Shown here: positions 1-13,854 of the stretch, piece by piece | Position numbering within the stretch: position 1 is the stretch's first letter | Layout: each line of letters begins with the position of its first letter | DNA from: Staphylococcus aureus | GTDB taxonomy: Bacteria > Bacillota > Bacilli > Staphylococcales > Staphylococcaceae | Direction: 5' to 3' | Length of the DNA stretch: 64,000 bases | Assembly (NCBI RefSeq): GCF_001027105.1 | Contig: NZ_CP011526.1 | Location: forward strand, 2,418,001 to 2,482,000 | Made by a program: the position numbers and the translations under genes | Notes under the pieces: model-generated | Seen by the model: only the letters and a program-made list of their open reading frames with translations | The model's database searches: none | What the model was told of the DNA's origin: nothing

Positions 1-829
1 TCATCGATACCATTGTGACACCCATAATAATGATACCAACTGTAAATTGTTTATTTTTAAATACAGCAAAATTTAATAATGGTGTTGATAGCCGATATTG
101 ACGTAATACAAATAATGCGACTAAAACAACGCCTCCAATCATAGATACTAATACGATAGGATTATCAAAACCTTTTTCTGAAATTGAACTCGTTCCATAC
201 AATAACCCGCCGAAACCTAGTACAGAAAAAATGACAGAAATAAAATCAATAGGTACTTTAATTGTAGTTCCAACATTTTTTATCGTTTTAAATCCAATTA
301 AAAATGTCACAGCTGCAATTGGAGCGACAACATGGAAAAGCGATCTCCAGTTAAAATATTCAACAAGGTAACCTGAAAGAGTAGGTCCAATAGCTGGTGC
401 TAAACCAATTACCAAACCAAATATCCCCATATATTTACCGCGTTCATGTGGTTGGAAAACATCCAAAATCGTTGTCATCATCAATGGCATCATAATACCT
501 GCGCCTAACGCCTGAATAATTCTAGCAACTAATAATGTTGCAAAGTGCGGACTCAAGCCGCCGAGTAATGTACCTAAGAAAAAGATAGAAATACCCACTA
601 AAAACACTTGTCTTGTTGTATAACGTTGTATAACAAGCGCGGACAAAGGAATAACAATCCCATTAGTCAATAAAAAAGCTGTTGTCAGCCATTGAACTTG
701 TGTATATGAAATTTCAAAATCTTTCATAATACTTGGTAAAGCCGTCACTAATAGTGTTTCATTTAATAATCCAAAAAATCCACCCATCAGCATAGTAATA
801 ATCATCGTTAATTTTTGTTTCTTCGACAT
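1..829 (-). CDS. DHA2-family (EmrB/QacA-type) multidrug MFS exporter, 3' end missing
   Basis: The start codon is at 827-829 and the frame stays open to the left edge, so about 276 N-terminal residues are visible and the C-terminus lies outside. The protein begins MSKKQKLTMIITM, enters the first membrane helix, and carries the DHA2 pattern NETLLVTALPSI followed by VQWLTTAFLL. A charged helix 2-3 loop follows, and then many hydrophobic segments, as expected of a 14-helix proton-driven drug exporter. The family is known to export lipophilic drugs; the substrate here cannot be read from sequence. It is transcribed away from the small gene at 1003, and the shared upstream region contains a Zur-like box at 933-955. 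That box overlaps the small gene's promoter rather than an obvious promoter of this gene. Confidence 0.85.
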   Translation of the reverse strand, partial: MSKKQKLTMIITMLMGGFFGLLNETLLVTALPSIMKDFEISYTQVQWLTTAFLLTNGIVIPLSALVIQRYTTRQVFLVGISIFFLGTLLGGLSPHFATLLVARIIQALGAGIMMPLMMTTILDVFQPHERGKYMGIFGLVIGLAPAIGPTLSGYLVEYFNWRSLFHVVAPIAAVTFLIGFKTIKNVGTTIKVPIDFISVIFSVLGFGGLLYGTSSISEKGFDNPIVLVSMIGGVVLVALFVLRQYRLSTPLLNFAVFKNKQFTVGIIIMGVTMVSM

Positions 830-932
830 TTAAAGCTTCCCCCTCACCATCTAAAAAACGACACACATTTTTAGATATCCGGTAATTATACCCATTTTCC
901 AAAAAATTAGCACGACTTTATTACAATTTCTT

Positions 933-955
933 TAAAACGTAATCATTACTATTTA
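933..955. promoter_or_regulatory. Zur-like operator
   Basis: An inverted repeat with arms AAACGTAAT and ATTACTATTT around a central C matches my recollection of the staphylococcal Zur consensus (TAAATCGTAAT, N, ATTACGATTTA) at all but two of the 22 defined positions. It overlaps the -35 (TTTACA, 952-957) of a promoter whose -10 is CATAAT at 975-980, with a 17-nt spacer, pointing at the small gene that starts at 1003. Zinc-loaded Zur bound here would be expected to block that promoter. The site is read from sequence; the regulator is inferred. Confidence 0.6.
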
Positions 956-980
956 CATATGAGTAGTTATCGGTCATAAT
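952..980 (+). promoter_or_regulatory. sigma-A promoter of the 34-aa gene
   Basis: The -35 is TTTACA (952-957) and the -10 is CATAAT (975-980), with a 17-nt spacer, 23 nt ahead of the start codon at 1003. A strong Shine-Dalgarno, AAGGAGGG, lies at about 989-996. The -35 lies inside the Zur-like box. Confidence 0.55.
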
Positions 981-1002
981 ATATTTACAAGGAGGGATAG
1001 AG

Positions 1003-1107
1003 ATGAAATTAGATTTACAGACTGCTCGTCGTAATTTAAATAGCCCTAACATTAAAACAAGAAAGCGTGCTTTAAAGATTATTAAGCAACATAAAAGAGC
1101 GAAATAA
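1003..1107 (+). CDS. Small basic 34-aa protein, putative metal-homeostasis peptide
   Basis: An intact 34-codon frame (MKLDLQTARRNLNSPN..., ending KQHKRAK) is preceded by AAGGAGGG at ideal spacing and by a good promoter. About a third of the residues are Lys or Arg and there is no membrane segment, so it is likely a cytosolic nucleic-acid- or ribosome-binding peptide rather than a transporter. I recall similar Firmicutes peptides with the core SPNIKTRKRAL carrying the database label 'putative metal homeostasis protein', but I cannot verify this. The Zur-like box at 933-955 independently supports a link to zinc limitation. The gene is too short for many gene finders. Its mechanism is unknown. 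Confidence 0.7.
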   Translation: MKLDLQTARRNLNSPNIKTRKRALKIIKQHKRAK

Positions 1108-1214
1108 TTGTTTTAATTTGACTATATTGTATGTCTAACTATATTTTCGAGTATCCCTAGCTCGTTAATATAAACTCTATACTTAACTATTTCCTTACAT
1201 TACTTCACATATTT

Positions 1215-1263
1215 AAGAGCTGCATATACACTCACTCCTTGTGTACATGCAGCTCTTTTTTTA
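1215..1263. terminator. Hairpin terminator between the 34-aa gene and gpmA
   Basis: Arms at 1215-1231 and 1241-1257 form a near-perfect 17-bp stem, followed on the + strand by a run of T to 1262. It probably ends the small-gene transcript. It also lies immediately 3' of gpmA on the other strand, where the U-tract is weaker. Confidence 0.8.
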
Positions 1264-1947
1264 TAAGTAGTATTTATCTATAACTTCTAAATCATCCGTT
1301 AATTCATAAACAAGCGGTGCACCTGTTTTAATTTCATAATTAATGATATCTTCATCTGACACATCTTCAAGATATTTAATCAATGCGCGAATTGAATTTC
1401 CGTGTGCAGAAACTAATACCGTTTGACCATCTAGCAAATATTGTGAAATATGATCTGTCCAAAATGGTATCACTCGAACTAAAGTATCTTTCAGACTTTC
1501 AGAATAAGGCATCATACGTTTATCTAAATGATTATATCGACGATCAGCTAAGTAAGCTTCACGTTGTTCTTCGGTTTCAGCAGGTGGTTTCACATCATAA
1601 GAACGACGCCAAATATGTACTTGTTCTTCTCCAAATTCTTTTCTAGCATCATCTTTATTTAAGCCTTGCAATCCACCATAGTGGCGTTCATTTAAACGCC
1701 AGCTTTTATATACAGGAATCCATTGTTGTTTAGATTCAGTTAAAATATAATGCGTTGTATCTAAAGCACGTGTTAATAACGATGTAAAAGCTACATCGAT
1801 GGCAATGTTATTTTCTCTTACTTTTTCACCTGCTCTAGTCGCTTCATTAATACCTTGTTCAGATAAATTAACATCTTCCCATCCAGTAAATAAGTTTTTA
1901 GCATTCCACTCGCTTTGTCCATGACGACATAAAATTAATTTTGGCAT
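1261..1947 (-). CDS. gpmA: 2,3-bisphosphoglycerate-dependent phosphoglycerate mutase
   Basis: This 228-aa cytosolic enzyme interconverts 3- and 2-phosphoglycerate in glycolysis and gluconeogenesis. The N-terminal LCRHGQSEWN holds the phospho-accepting histidine. NLFTGWEDVNLSE, the RLNERHYGGLQG block with the second conserved Arg and the catalytic Glu region, and SAHGNSIRALIKYLE near residue 185 are all intact. The length is typical of the dPGM family. This class needs no metal, unlike the Mn-dependent GpmI that S. aureus also carries within its central glycolytic gene cluster. The start at 1947 has AGAGG upstream. The 326-nt region behind it holds a DtxR/MntR-like palindrome, which suggests that manganese status controls use of this isoenzyme. 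Confidence 0.97.
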   Translation of the reverse strand: MPKLILCRHGQSEWNAKNLFTGWEDVNLSEQGINEATRAGEKVRENNIAIDVAFTSLLTRALDTTHYILTESKQQWIPVYKSWRLNERHYGGLQGLNKDDARKEFGEEQVHIWRRSYDVKPPAETEEQREAYLADRRYNHLDKRMMPYSESLKDTLVRVIPFWTDHISQYLLDGQTVLVSAHGNSIRALIKYLEDVSDEDIINYEIKTGAPLVYELTDDLEVIDKYYL

Positions 1948-2151
1948 AACTTATAACCTCTTTCCTTTAATCTTTAGGACGTTATTTCAGGGATATTTTA
2001 AGATGATTTAATCTTAGTAATTTTCTTTTCAATATATTTTAAAATTCAATGATTAAATCAATTATCACTAGACATTAAATACATAAATCCTATTCCCCAT
2101 TTTCATTTTTTAATTCATAAATGAATCAATAACCACCTAATAACAAATCAT

Positions 2152-2157
2152 ATTATA
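2152..2157 (-). promoter_or_regulatory. Candidate gpmA promoter -10
   Basis: A TATAAT on the minus strand lies about 200 nt before gpmA. The matching -35 position reads TAGAAA, which is poor, so either an activator is needed or a second promoter lies nearer the gene. The palindrome at 2193-2216 is upstream of this -35 position. Confidence 0.4.
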
Positions 2158-2192
2158 CACCTTTGTTCTCTATTTTTCTAAGGTTTAAAAAA

Positions 2193-2216
2193 TATTTTTA
2201 GGTAAACCTAAAAATA
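2193..2216. promoter_or_regulatory. DtxR/MntR-family-like palindromic operator upstream of gpmA
   Basis: The arms TATTTTTAGGT and ACCTAAAAATA are perfectly complementary around a central AA. TTTAGGT...ACCTAAA fits the DtxR/SirR/MntR operator pattern (TTAGG...CCTAA). It lies between the mntE terminator and the gpmA upstream region, so gpmA is the only gene it precedes. Assignment to MntR is inference from motif and context. Confidence 0.55.
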
Positions 2217-2223
2217 GATGTAA

Positions 2224-2266
2224 TAAAAACGCCTCCTCAGATATTTATATATCTATGAAGACGTTT
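2224..2266 (-). terminator. mntE terminator
   Basis: On the minus strand, arms at 2265-2249 and 2244-2228 pair with a few G-U or mismatched positions. They are followed by TTTTTATTA, directly after the mntE stop codon. Confidence 0.65.
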
Positions 2267-2273
2267 AAATACA

Positions 2274-3140
2274 TTATAGATGGTCTGGTTCTGGGTGAAC
2301 GTATACTGAGGAAATACCTTTTTTGTGCAAATGATGTTCGACATTGTCACAAATTTGATGCGCTTCTACTAAGGAAAGGTTAGCATCTACAACAATTGTG
2401 ACATCAATAAACACACTACTTCCATGGTAACGCCCTTTAATACTTTTAACTTCTTGTACTTCATCAACTTCTAAAATATCATTGCGATACGCTTCTAATT
2501 CAGTTTCATTGAAACCATCACTCAACATAAAAATTGCTTCTTTAAAAATACCAAAACCAGTATAAACGATTAGTAAGCCTAGTAATGTTGCTAAAATAAT
2601 ATCGACAATTGGGAAACCGATTTGCGTAAAAATTAATCCTATCGCTGTTCCAATGCTGACTAAACTATCCGATAAATTATCTTTGGCAGCCGAATTTAAA
2701 GAACTACTTTTCGTTCTTTTCGCTAGTCTTTGATTGACTGCAAATACAATCAACATTACAAGACCACTGATTAAGCTGACGATAATTGTTATTGCGTTAG
2801 GTACAACGTCATCTTCTTTGAACAAACGAGGTGCATTTTGAATAACTACTTGGATACCTACAAACATAATGACAAATGACACCAATAATGAAGAAATATT
2901 TTCAGACTTCAAATGGCCATAAGGATGATTTCGATCGGCAGGTTTAATTGAAATTTTCAATCCAATAATAACAGCTAAAGAAACGATAATATCTGTCATA
3001 TTGTTTAATGCATCGGCTCTTACAGCTGCAGAGTTAAAGACAAAACCCGTGACATACTTAACAATAGATAAGATTATATATACAATTAAACTCAAATAAG
3101 CACCGCGTTGCGCCAATTTAAGATTTTCATTATGAGACAT
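2274..3140 (-). CDS. mntE: Cation diffusion facilitator, manganese type (MntE-like)
   Basis: This 288-aa integral membrane exporter has six predicted helices and a cytosolic C-terminal domain ending in His-rich HVHPEPDHL. Metal site A can be read in helices 2 and 5: RADALNNMTD gives NxxxD, and KDNLSDSLVS gives DxxxD. This Asn/Asp-Asp/Asp set, without His, marks the Mn2+-exporting CDF subgroup (pneumococcal MntE); Zn2+ CDFs carry His in this site. The start at 3140 is chosen because AAGGTGG lies 8 nt upstream; a GTG at 3152 overlaps that Shine-Dalgarno. Its neighbour is gpmA, the Mn-independent mutase, with an MntR-like palindrome between them. Substrate assignment rests on the motif, not on experiment. 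Confidence 0.8.
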   Translation of the reverse strand: MSHNENLKLAQRGAYLSLIVYIILSIVKYVTGFVFNSAAVRADALNNMTDIIVSLAVIIGLKISIKPADRNHPYGHLKSENISSLLVSFVIMFVGIQVVIQNAPRLFKEDDVVPNAITIIVSLISGLVMLIVFAVNQRLAKRTKSSSLNSAAKDNLSDSLVSIGTAIGLIFTQIGFPIVDIILATLLGLLIVYTGFGIFKEAIFMLSDGFNETELEAYRNDILEVDEVQEVKSIKGRYHGSSVFIDVTIVVDANLSLVEAHQICDNVEHHLHKKGISSVYVHPEPDHL

Positions 3141-5202
<2,062 letters not shown>

Positions 5203-5268
5203 TCAATCAAAAATATCTTCTCTAGTTTTACATCATTTTTTAAATAATTTTCGTAACAAACCGTGATT

Positions 5269-5313
5269 AAAAAGAACCGTTGATTCTCAATCGAATCTAC
5301 GGTTCTTTTTTCA
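5269..5313 (+). terminator. sbi terminator
   Basis: Arms AAAAGAACCGT (5270-5280) and ACGGTTCTTTT (5299-5309) are followed by TT. This is a classic rho-independent structure 67 nt after the sbi stop. Confidence 0.85.
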
Positions 5314-5652
5314 TTTTCCATCAATTAAATGCTTCTTCGCTATTTGTCAGCCCACTTTTTTACCTGCAACTTGTTAAATAATCCTTACATCGTTAACGAA
5401 TAGTTCATCATTTAGTTGAATCAGCTCAACTTTATTAACTTCATATTTTCACAAACTATTGCGCAATCCATTCCTTTTCCACTACAAGCACCATAATTAA
5501 ACAACAATTCAATAAAATAAGACTTGCAAAGCATAGTTATGTAGCTATATAAACGCCTGCGACCAATAAATCTTTTAAACATAACATAATGCAAAAACAT
5601 CATTTAACAATGCTAAAAATGTCTCTTCAATACATGTTGATAGTAATTAACT

Positions 5653-5668
5653 TTTAACGAACAGTTAA
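5653..5668 (+). promoter_or_regulatory. SaeR-like direct repeat upstream of hlgA
   Basis: TTTAA-CGAACA-GTTAA matches the SaeR pattern GTTAA-N6-GTTAA with one mismatch in the first half. It lies 70 nt ahead of the hlgA start. A -10-like AT-rich stretch begins near 5689. Confidence 0.65.
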
Positions 5669-6667
<999 letters not shown>

Positions 6668-6683
6668 ACAGTTCAATCATCTT

Positions 6684-6726
6684 AAAAAATCCTGGGACAC
6701 TTCATACTTGTCTCAGGATTTTTTAA
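6684..6726 (+). terminator. hlgA terminator
   Basis: Arms AAAAAATCCTGGGACA and TGTCTCAGGATTTTTT (6684-6700 and 6709-6724) form a strong stem with one mismatch and a U-tract, 17 nt after the hlgA stop. It separates hlgA from the hlgCB operon. Confidence 0.85.
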
Positions 6727-7148
6727 CAAATTGAATCAGCCTCATAACATTAAATTATTTTATCGTACATTAAATTTAATAATAACAACTGATTTTTATA
6801 AGAATAAAGTATCGAACCATAGTAGATACACAAATAATACAAATGAAACAATTTAACTTGAAAGCTTAAATAAATATTATCAAGTTAATAAACAATTAAT
6901 TTTTAGATGGATTCATCAAAAATCGTAAAAAAGCACAATTTGTATTTTACAAACATTAATTAAAAAAGAAAGCAAGACATTCGTGCAATCGGTTACCTTA
7001 AATTGTTTACAACTGTCAACAATACCAAGGTTTTATTAACTATATTTCTCACAAAATTAGCTTTTAGCATTCCAAACAAAAAAGGTTAAATCGAACGGAA
7101 TTATGGCATTTTTAACTTAATTGTAAAAAAAGTTGATAATGGTCAATT

Positions 7149-7164
7149 GTTAATGAACAGTTAA
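7149..7164 (+). promoter_or_regulatory. SaeR direct repeat upstream of hlgCB
   Basis: GTTAA-TGAACA-GTTAA is a perfect SaeR pattern, 71 nt before the hlgC start. The six-base spacer differs by one base from that of hlgA, so the two promoters share ancestry. Confidence 0.8.
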
Positions 7165-7234
7165 TTATAATAACGCCCAAAATATATTATTATTTAATTA
7201 AGTTAAATAAAATTATAGAAAGAAAGTGAAACTT

Positions 7235-8182
7235 ATGCTTAAAAATAAAATATTAACTACAACTTTATCTGTGAGCTTACTTGCCCCTCTTGCCAATCCG
7301 TTATTAGAAAATGCTAAAGCTGCTAACGATACTGAAGACATCGGTAAAGGAAGCGATATAGAAATTATCAAAAGGACAGAAGATAAAACAAGTAATAAAT
7401 GGGGCGTGACTCAAAATATTCAATTTGATTTTGTAAAGGATAAAAAATATAACAAAGATGCTTTGATATTAAAGATGCAAGGATTCATTAGCTCTAGAAC
7501 AACATATTACAACTATAAAAAAACTAATCATGTTAAAGCTATGCGATGGCCATTCCAATATAATATTGGTTTAAAAACAAATGATAAATATGTTTCTTTA
7601 ATTAATTATTTACCTAAAAATAAAATTGAATCTACAAACGTGAGTCAGACATTAGGATACAATATCGGTGGTAATTTCCAATCAGCCCCATCACTCGGTG
7701 GTAATGGATCATTTAACTATTCTAAATCGATTAGCTATACACAACAAAATTATGTAAGTGAAGTAGAACAACAAAACTCAAAAAGTGTTTTATGGGGCGT
7801 CAAAGCGAATTCATTCGCCACTGAATCAGGTCAAAAATCAGCCTTTGATAGCGATTTATTTGTAGGCTACAAACCTCATAGTAAAGATCCTAGAGATTAT
7901 TTCGTTCCAGACAGTGAGTTACCACCTCTTGTACAAAGTGGATTTAACCCTTCATTTATCGCCACAGTATCTCATGAAAAAGGTTCAAGCGATACAAGCG
8001 AATTTGAAATTACTTACGGAAGAAACATGGATGTCACTCATGCCATTAAAAGATCAACGCATTATGGCAACAGTTATTTAGACGGACATAGAGTCCATAA
8101 TGCATTTGTAAATAGAAACTATACTGTGAAATACGAGGTCAATTGGAAGACTCATGAAATCAAGGTGAAAGGACAGAATTGA
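7235..8182 (+). CDS. hlgC: Gamma-hemolysin component C (S component HlgC)
   Basis: This 315-aa secreted leukocidin S subunit pairs with HlgB to form the HlgCB pore on leukocytes. A signal peptide covers 1-29 (ending ENAKA). The leukocidin fold is intact, with the prestem [21 protein letters not shown] and the motif [21 protein letters not shown]. The ATG at 7235 is preferred to a GTG nine bases earlier, because AGAAAG is correctly spaced and the signal peptide starts MLKNKILTT. hlgB begins one base after the stop, so the two are translated as a coupled operon. A perfect SaeR repeat lies upstream. Confidence 0.97.
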
Positions 8183-8183
8183 T

Positions 8184-9161
8184 ATGAAAATGAATAAATT
8201 AGTCAAATCATCCGTTGCTACATCTATGGCATTATTATTACTTTCTGGTACTGCTAATGCTGAAGGTAAAATAACACCAGTCAGCGTAAAAAAAGTCGAT
8301 GACAAAGTTACTTTATACAAAACAACAGCCACAGCAGATTCTGATAAATTTAAAATTTCACAGATTTTAACATTTAATTTCATCAAAGATAAAAGTTATG
8401 ATAAAGATACTTTAGTGCTTAAAGCTACTGGGAATATTAACTCAGGCTTTGTGAAACCTAATCCTAATGACTATGACTTTTCAAAATTATATTGGGGAGC
8501 TAAATACAATGTATCTATAAGCTCACAATCTAATGATTCAGTAAACGTCGTTGATTATGCACCAAAAAATCAAAATGAAGAGTTTCAAGTTCAAAATACT
8601 TTAGGCTATACATTTGGTGGTGACATTAGTATCTCTAATGGTTTATCTGGTGGACTTAATGGAAATACAGCTTTTTCTGAAACAATTAATTATAAACAAG
8701 AAAGTTACAGAACAACATTAAGTCGCAACACAAATTATAAAAATGTTGGCTGGGGAGTTGAAGCACATAAAATTATGAATAATGGTTGGGGACCTTATGG
8801 AAGAGATAGCTTCCACCCAACATATGGTAATGAACTCTTCTTAGCTGGCAGACAAAGCAGTGCATACGCTGGCCAAAACTTCATAGCGCAACACCAAATG
8901 CCATTATTATCTAGAAGTAACTTCAATCCAGAATTTTTAAGCGTACTATCACACAGACAAGATGGCGCTAAAAAATCTAAAATTACAGTAACTTATCAAC
9001 GTGAAATGGATTTATACCAAATTCGTTGGAATGGCTTCTACTGGGCAGGCGCAAATTATAAAAACTTTAAAACTAGAACATTTAAATCAACATATGAAAT
9101 TGATTGGGAAAATCACAAAGTGAAATTGTTAGATACAAAAGAAACTGAAAACAATAAATAG
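8184..9161 (+). CDS. hlgB: Gamma-hemolysin component B (F component HlgB)
   Basis: This 325-aa class F leukocidin subunit, secreted, is the shared partner of HlgA and HlgC. A signal peptide covers 1-26 (ending TANA), giving a mature protein that starts EGKITPVSV. The F-type rim region contains [16 protein letters not shown], with the conserved Trp/Tyr residues that contact phosphocholine head groups, and the motif [17 protein letters not shown]. The gene follows hlgC after a single base and its ribosome site (AAAGGA) lies inside the end of hlgC. It ends at the bidirectional terminator at 9165-9208. Confidence 0.98.
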
Positions 9162-9164
9162 CTA

Positions 9165-9208
9165 GTAAAACACGGTCGCCAACAGTAATTGTGACGACCG
9201 TGTTTTGA
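9165..9208. terminator. Bidirectional terminator, hlgB / biotin operon
   Basis: Arms AAAACACGGTCG (9167-9178) and CGACCGTGTTTT (9195-9206) are perfectly complementary and carry A/T runs on both sides. It serves the convergent hlgCB and bio transcripts. Confidence 0.85.
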
Positions 9209-9212
9209 TTTA

Positions 9213-9680
9213 TTATCTTAGTAATACTGCCATTCTTTTTCTCAATGTGAGATATAAAGGAATAGCTACAATTAAAGTGAATATTACGCCTGGAATCGCG
9301 TTTAACAACACTACCCACACAGGTAAATTTAAAATAATAGATAATAGTAGCCTAGATACCAAACTGCCTAATACACTTGCTAAAACTAATGATAGTACAT
9401 TTATTTTCAATAAATAAACAACTGCAATAGCTATAACTCTAAATATAATAGAGATAATCACATTAATTGGATTAAATACGCCAAATACTAGTAATAATAG
9501 GCTAGATAATAATCCACCTAAAAAGTACTTTTTAATTCCAAAGAAAGCTAATATCAATAATGCTGCCGGTGCAGATAATTGAAAATCTAATCCTGGTATA
9601 ATGGACGGTATTTTCAAAACTGCCAAAATGGTTAAAATCGCAGCAATGACACTAATTTGAGTAATATCTTTTGATGTCAT
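9213..9680 (-). CDS. Polytopic membrane protein of ECF S-component type in the biotin operon
   Basis: About 155 aa with five or six hydrophobic segments and few charged residues. The size and helix pattern resemble S components of energy-coupling-factor importers. I do not see clear BioY signature motifs, so it is not called BioY. It is the last gene of the bioD-A-B-F-W operon, starting 10 nt after the bioW stop, and would be co-regulated by BirA. BioW uses free pimelate, so a pimelate or related-precursor importer is an attractive inference. The start at 9680 (MTSKDITQ) has GGGG upstream; an ATG at 9704 inside bioW is the alternative. The S-component assignment is moderate and the substrate is unknown. 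Confidence 0.6.
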   Translation of the reverse strand: MTSKDITQISVIAAILTILAVLKIPSIIPGLDFQLSAPAALLILAFFGIKKYFLGGLLSSLLLLVFGVFNPINVIISIIFRVIAIAVVYLLKINVLSLVLASVLGSLVSRLLLSIILNLPVWVVLLNAIPGVIFTLIVAIPLYLTLRKRMAVLLR

Positions 9681-9690
9681 ACTAAAACCC

Positions 9691-11486
<1,796 letters not shown>

Positions 11487-11509
<23 letters not shown>

Positions 11510-12494
11510 TCTTGTTTTCCTTATTTTCACAAGTGTCATAATCAATTTCAAAGCCTAAATCATTAATCATATCGTAGTCTAATTGGTTCGGTTGCCCACC
11601 AGTAATTAGATAATCACCGACAAATATTGAATTCGCCGCTTTTAATGCTAATGGCTGTAACGAACGTAAGTTGACCTCTCTTCCTCCAGCAATACGAATT
11701 TCTTTCGTAGGATTGATTAATCGGAATAATGCTACGATTCTTAAACATTTCATTGGTGTTAAATCATCCATGCTTCCAAACTTTGTGCCTTTGATTGGAT
11801 GCAAAAAATTAATCGGAATACTGTCGGCATCCATTTCTTTTAAAGCAAATGCCATATCAACAATATCTTGATTAGATTCTCCCATACCACAAATCACGCC
11901 AGAACATGGTGATATATTATTCGCTTTCATTAGTTCTATCGTATCTGTTCTATCTTTATAACTATGCGTTGTCACGACGTTATCATGGTAATTTTCACTT
12001 GTATTAATATTGTGGTTATATCTGTCTACACCAGCTGACTTAAGTTTCTTAGCTTGTTCGTCATTCGTTAATCCTAAACATGCACAGATTTTTAGTTGCG
12101 GGTGTTGAGATTTAATCGTTCTTACAGTATTACTAATATGATCAACTTCTTTATCGCTCGGTCCTCTACCACTCATAACAATACAATATGTTCCAATATG
12201 ATTATCATGTGCCACCTTTGCTCCATCGATAATTTGTTCCTCTGGAATTAAAGCATATCGCTGTTTTTGTTTAATATCTCGTGATTGTCCACAGTACCCA
12301 CAATTTTCAGGACATATACCACTTTTAGCATTTAAAATCATGTTTAATTTTACTTTTTTACCAAAATAATGTTTTCTTAAAATGTACGCCTCATTTAATA
12401 AATCTAAGGTATCAATATTAGTATCCTCATAAATTTTCAATACAGTCTCTTTTGTTAATTGTTCCCCTTGTAATATGCGTTTAGCCAAATTCAT
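11487..12494 (-). CDS. bioB: Biotin synthase (radical SAM)
   Basis: 335 aa. It inserts sulfur into dethiobiotin to make biotin. The radical-SAM cluster motif CxxxCxxC is seen as [13 protein letters not shown] at about residues 60-72. Other BioB blocks are [27 protein letters not shown], the [11 protein letters not shown] arginine ligand region of the [2Fe-2S] cluster, and [11 protein letters not shown]. It lies one base after bioA and overlaps bioF. Confidence 0.97.
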
Positions 12495-12495
12495 A

Positions 12496-13854
12496 TTAAC
12501 ACTTCCTATCTAAAATGTTATGTACTGCCTTTTTAAAAATACGTACCATCGTTTTCACTTCTTTATTTGACATACTTAACACTGGCACAAACGTAATGAC
12601 ATTTTCTAAATTTCTAATCATTAGCCCGTTTTCTTTACAATTACGTACAATACGTTCAACTTTTTCAATTTCTAACGGCGTTTTACTATCTTTATCTGTA
12701 ACTAATTCAACTCCAAACATTAAGCCTCGTCCTCTTACATCACCAACATTTCGATGACGCTTCAGCGCATGTAACTGTTTCTCAAGTGTTGATGATGTCG
12801 TTTCAATATGTGACAATAACTTACGTTTTTCATAAAGTCTTATATTTTCTAATGCAACCGTACAAACGATTTGATTTCCGGTGTATGTATGACCATGGAA
12901 AAAGGTATTCACACCATGCGAATCACTTAAAAATGCATTGTATATTTTTTTAGATGTCAATGTAGCTGCAAGTGGTAAGTAGCCACCAGTAATCGCCTTA
13001 CCTAAACACATAATATCCGGTTGAACATCTTCATGATTGCATGCAAACATCTTTCCAGTTCTCCCAAAACCAACTGCTACCTCATCACAAATTAATAAGA
13101 CATCGTATTTTTTGCACAATTTCTCGACTTCTTTCAAAAAGCCTTTAGGATGAACAAACAAGCCTGTCGCACCTTGAATCAACGGTTCCAATATAAACCC
13201 TGCGATTTCATCATTTCTTTCAATTAGAATTTGCTCTATATTCGTTAAAATAGCTGTCATCATTTCATTTTCAGTATCGTAATTACTGCGATAGAAAGAT
13301 GGGCTTTCTACTTGAATATTCTCAAATATTAAGTCTTTAAATATTTTATGAAAGGTCTTGATACCACCAACACTTACCGCACCAATCGTATCCCCATGAT
13401 AACCGTGATTTAGCGTTATAAACTTGTTTTTCTTGGCATATTTTTCTCTATCAATATTTTTCCAATACTGATATGCCATCTTTATTGCGATTTCAACAGA
13501 CGCACTGCCTGTATCAGAATAAAATACTTTTCTTAGATTACTTGGCGTGATTTCGATTAATTTTTCCGCAAGTTCTATTGACGGAATATTTGATGATCCT
13601 AGCAGCGTAGAATGGGCAATTTTATTGAGTTGCTTTTTAATTACCTTATTTAAGTATTTGTTATTATGACCATGCACATTGACCCACAACGATGCATAAC
13701 CATCTAAATATTTATTGCCATTCGTATCGTAAAGGTAACTACCCTTTCCTTTTTCAATGATGATTGCTTCTTCTTTGCTATATACACCCATTTGTGTAAA
13801 TGGATGCCAAACATATTCTGAGTCTTTTTGTTTAAGTTGTTGTGTGTAATTCAT
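12496..13854 (-). CDS. bioA: Adenosylmethionine-8-amino-7-oxononanoate aminotransferase
   Basis: 452 aa, class III aminotransferase, converting 8-amino-7-oxononanoate to 7,8-diaminopelargonate. WHPFTQMG at the N-terminus is the BioA hallmark. [16 protein letters not shown], the [11 protein letters not shown] block with the PLP-contacting Asp, and [12 protein letters not shown] with the catalytic lysine are intact. The start overlaps the end of bioD by 23 nt, and the stop is one base ahead of bioB. Confidence 0.96.

Larger units (their letters stand above)
6668..7234. other. hlgA-hlgC intergenic region
   Basis: It carries the hlgA terminator at its left end and a perfect SaeR repeat (7149-7164) at its right end. 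The 420 bp between are AT-rich, with no gene or repeat that I can support. Confidence 0.6.

Noticed and set aside
1383..1646. Open frame antisense to gpmA
   Set aside because: No ribosome site, composition mirrors the gpmA codons, and no family resemblance.
5421..5603. 60-codon frame between sbi and hlgA on the minus strand
   Set aside because: No ribosome site or recognisable domain; random AT-rich frame.
9205..9417. 70-codon + strand frame opposite the S-component-like gene
   Set aside because: Entirely antisense to a well-supported gene, with no Shine-Dalgarno.
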